15,642 bases of DNA from positions 1,878-17,519 of the forward strand of contig DGRU01000197.1 in the NCBI GenBank assembly GCA_002390025.1, written 5' to 3'. Below the pieces are notes generated by a model. The model was not told the origin of the DNA, ran no database searches, and was given only the letters and a program-made list of their open reading frames with translations. Below, piece by piece: positions 14,035-15,642 of the stretch (positions are counted from its first letter, which is position 1; each line of letters starts with the position of its first letter). The position numbers and the translations under genes were made by a program. The DNA comes from Lachnospiraceae bacterium UBA4380 (GTDB taxonomy: Bacteria; Bacillota; Clostridia; Lachnospirales; Lachnospiraceae).

Positions 14035-14072
14035 AAAAAAACCCTGCAGCGTCGATCCAGCGCTGCGGGGTT
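14035..14072 (-). terminator. Terminator or attenuator upstream of the MBL lipoprotein gene
   Basis: A 12-position stem with one mismatch (14040-14051 with 14061-14072) is followed on the minus strand by seven T's (14041-14035). It lies 50 nt upstream of the lipoprotein start and about 20 nt downstream of a candidate promoter, so it may end a short leader RNA. Confidence 0.75.
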
Positions 14073-14100
14073 CCTGTGTACTATTGTCTCTGACAGGTCT

Positions 14101-14129
14101 ATTTTATCCCCAATCAACCTGTTAGTCAC
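14101..14129 (-). promoter_or_regulatory. Candidate promoter of the MBL lipoprotein leader
   Basis: On the minus strand: GTGACT (14129-14124), 17-bp spacer, TAAAAT (14106-14101). Transcription would start near 14094, just before the terminator at 14035-14072. The boxes match 4 and 5 of 6 consensus positions. Confidence 0.4.
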
Positions 14130-14302
14130 GATTATTTTACCGGATACACAAAAACTACACGATTGTGCCCCGCCGCACCGTCGCAAAATACCGCCAGCAG
14201 CTGGGGATTCCCGATTCCAGATTGAGGTCCTACCTGTAGAGACCGCCTGTCCCGCGGCTGTTACAGGAAGCCGCGGATATTGCGCGAAGAGAAAAAACAA
14301 GC

Positions 14303-14369
14303 AAAAAAACAGCAGACCGATGATTTTCCGCCCTGACAGGCAGCAGGTCATTGGTCTGCTGTTTTTTTT
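14303..14369 (-). terminator. Long terminator overlapping the end of the CPBP gene
   Basis: A 21-bp stem (14303-14323 with 14348-14368; one non-Watson-Crick position) closes a 24-nt loop. On the minus strand it ends in seven T's, with another T-run soon after. The right arm contains the TGA stop and last codons of the CPBP gene. Matching A-tract and T-tract mean it could also work in the plus direction. Confidence 0.9.
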
Positions 14370-15262
14370 ACGATCATATATATTGTGAGAAATCCTCCGG
14401 CCGCAATTCCCAGGAAGACTGCCGCCCACACCGGCGTGCAGACCGCACTGTAGCGGTCCGTCCATTGAAGCCACAGGATCATGAGATTGCATGCTCCGTG
14501 CAGAGCCGCAGGCACTGTAAATTTTCCCGACGCCTCATAGGAGAGGGCAAACACTATGCCCATGAGAAAGGCGTAGCCCCCCTGCGGAAAAGACCCGTGA
14601 TAGAGTCCGAAAAACAGGGCTGATGCCAGTACCGCCATTCCCGTCCCGTACCATCTCTGCATACGCGGAAAGAAGATCCCCCGGAAGACCGTCTCTTCGA
14701 CAAAAGGCATGAAAAAGCAGTAGAACACGGTCTGCAGCAGCATCCCGGCAAATCCCGGAAGGCTTCCCTGTATCCCCTGTGCAGACGAATCCCGCAGAAG
14801 GCAGGAGAAGGCAGCATTGAGTCCCGCCGCAAGAGACATGACAGAGACCAGAAGGAGCGGCAGGACGCGCATCCGGACCTTCTCATCGGCAGCCACGTAG
14901 AGCCGGGACCAGAGACTGTTCCTTGCAGGATTGTCCGGGAATCCCCCGGATCCCTCCTCCGGGCCGCCGGCAAAAGACAGTCTCCTCTTCTGCCGGGCCG
15001 CAGGGAAAGCGGACCATTCTGTCATGGCATCGCGGCGCACTGACAGGCATCCCGCCGCGGCAGACACAACAAGCCGCAGGTACGGCCGGATGGTCTGCAG
15101 GGAAAGGGAATAGGCTGCGGCCGCCCCCTGCAGAGCACTTTCCTGCAGGAAATTGTCCCAGACCAGGTCCAGGGCTGCGGCGGCCAGTTCGCTGACAAGG
15201 ATATAGCGGACCACCGGTCCGAAAATATAGATCAAAACAGATAAAGTCTTCTCTTTTTTCAT
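14348..15262 (-). CDS. CPBP-family (CAAX-type) intramembrane metalloprotease
   Basis: A 304-residue membrane protein of the CPBP (Abi/CAAX Rce1-like, PF02517) family of glutamate/histidine intramembrane proteases. Motif 1 is E189-E190-x-x-x-R194 in PFVEETVFRGIFF, motif 2 is FFGLYH222, and motif 3 is H255-x-x-x-N259 in LHGACNLM. Hydrophobic segments surround these (about 130-155, 168-188, 208-222, 230-243, 250-265, 275-296), after a less conserved N-terminal half with two further membrane segments. Bacterial members act in bacteriocin self-immunity, peptide processing or stress signalling; the target here is unknown. The ribosome binding site is weak (AGGAC about 12 nt upstream), so expression may be low. 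It ends inside its own terminator. Confidence 0.9.
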   Translation of the reverse strand: MKKEKTLSVLIYIFGPVVRYILVSELAAAALDLVWDNFLQESALQGAAAAYSLSLQTIRPYLRLVVSAAAGCLSVRRDAMTEWSAFPAARQKRRLSFAGGPEEGSGGFPDNPARNSLWSRLYVAADEKVRMRVLPLLLVSVMSLAAGLNAAFSCLLRDSSAQGIQGSLPGFAGMLLQTVFYCFFMPFVEETVFRGIFFPRMQRWYGTGMAVLASALFFGLYHGSFPQGGYAFLMGIVFALSYEASGKFTVPAALHGACNLMILWLQWTDRYSAVCTPVWAAVFLGIAAGGFLTIYMIVKKTADQ

Positions 15263-15352
15263 AGCCCGTCACGAGTCCTGTGTGCATGCAGTCCGGTAAT
15301 TGCGCCTGCGGGCCTGCGGGACTCTTTTCCTGCTCTTACTGTTGGCGGAAAC

Positions 15353-15383
15353 AAAAACTCCGGTGCAGAAACCTGCACCGGAG
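15353..15383 (-). terminator. Terminator of the acyl-CoA dehydrogenase gene
   Basis: A perfect 11-bp stem CTCCGGTGCAG/CTGCACCGGAG (15358-15368, 15373-15383) with an AAAC loop is followed on the minus strand by five T's (15357-15353). Confidence 0.93.
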
Positions 15384-15447
15384 CCTGTAATTACATTTTG
15401 GCAACCTGCCCGCTGACGGTCAGGTTACAGCGGATCGTCAGATCCGA

Positions 15448-15642
15448 TTATCTGAGCATAGCGCCGCCGATGACCATCATCTGAACTTCGGATGTGCCTT
15501 CATAGATCTCGGTGATCTTAGCATCACGCATCATGCGCTCGATGGGATAGTCACGGGTGTAGCCATAGCCGCCGTACAGCTGCAGGCAGCGACGTGTAAC
15601 ATCACTTGCATTGCCGGCAGCAACGAGCTTAGCCTCTGCAGC
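15448..15642 (-). CDS. Acyl-CoA dehydrogenase, C-terminal end (butyryl-CoA type), partial
   Basis: Only the last 64 codons lie in the window; the gene enters from the right edge. The translation holds [19 protein letters not shown], then [16 protein letters not shown], ending [10 protein letters not shown]. The Glu in IYEGTSEVQ is the catalytic base of this FAD enzyme family, and the pattern fits short-chain (butyryl-CoA) dehydrogenases of butyrate-forming Clostridia, which work with electron-transfer flavoprotein. It ends 65 nt before a terminator, so no etf genes follow on this side. Chain-length specificity cannot be proved from this piece. Confidence 0.93.
   Translation of the reverse strand, partial: AAEAKLVAAGNASDVTRRCLQLYGGYGYTRDYPIERMMRDAKITEIYEGTSEVQMMVIGGAMLR

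Larger units (their letters stand above)
13984..14347. other. Intergenic region between CPBP protease and MBL lipoprotein
   Basis: Two minus-strand terminators lie in or at the edge of these 364 bp (14303-14369 and 14035-14072), with a candidate promoter between them. I see no supported gene. The Phe-rich open frame crossing it owes its hydrophobic run to the A-tract of the first terminator. Confidence 0.55.

Noticed and set aside
14010..14492. Minus-strand frame with a signal-peptide-like stretch from the ATG at 14351
   Set aside because: The Leu/Phe run comes from the A-tracts of the CPBP terminator, no ribosome site is present, and it reads through two terminators.
14348..15262. CPBP protease as the site-1 protease for the nearby anti-sigma factor
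   Set aside because: PrsW-type proteases do cleave some anti-sigma factors, but RsiV-type ones are cut by signal peptidase after lysozyme binding, and the two genes are separated by terminators and another gene. Proximity alone is not enough.

Overview
The window looks like chromosomal DNA of a moderately GC-rich member of the Clostridia, most likely Lachnospiraceae. This is an inference from the gene families, strong AGGAGG-type ribosome binding sites, sigma-A promoters, a CIRCE/HrcA element, and the tail of an acyl-CoA dehydrogenase of the butyryl-CoA type. I see no phage, transposon, CRISPR or rRNA/tRNA genes. Most of the window is ordinary housekeeping and transport; the unusual content sits in the non-coding DNA and in one low-complexity protein.

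Layout. Bases 1-681 are a long non-coding leader for lon (682-2958, +), the only plus-strand gene. The leader holds a near-consensus sigma-A promoter, a CIRCE operator just downstream, four 10-bp phased repeats, and a tandem palindromic repeat against the ribosome binding site. lon converges on the rest of the window, which is all minus strand, and shares a bidirectional terminator with a GNAT acetyltransferase (3124-3705).

Reading the minus strand from right to left: the 3' end of an acyl-CoA dehydrogenase and its terminator; a CPBP (CAAX-type) membrane protease; a lipoprotein with a ComEC-like metallo-beta-lactamase domain behind a possible attenuator; an ECF sigma factor overlapping an RsiV-like (DUF3298) anti-sigma factor; a mannose-family PTS operon manX-manY-manZ (IIAB, IIC, IID) with a consensus promoter and strong terminator; then manO (DUF956), thrH (HAD phosphatase) and an MscS channel, likely one transcript from the manO promoter; then a PIN/NYN-like protein with a very long acidic repetitive linker, preceded by a 15-bp tandem repeat array; and last the GNAT gene.

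How the genes fit together. ManXYZ imports and phosphorylates a mannose/glucose-type hexose, and ManO is the usual small partner of this PTS. The sigma/anti-sigma pair resembles SigV/RsiV, which sense lysozyme in Bacillus; the nearby CPBP protease and lipoprotein also belong to the envelope, but a functional link is only conjecture. Lon under HrcA control would place this protease in the heat-shock chaperone regulon. Four apparent open-frame starts were moved on the basis of ribosome binding sites (PIN-like protein, manY, anti-sigma factor, MBL lipoprotein).
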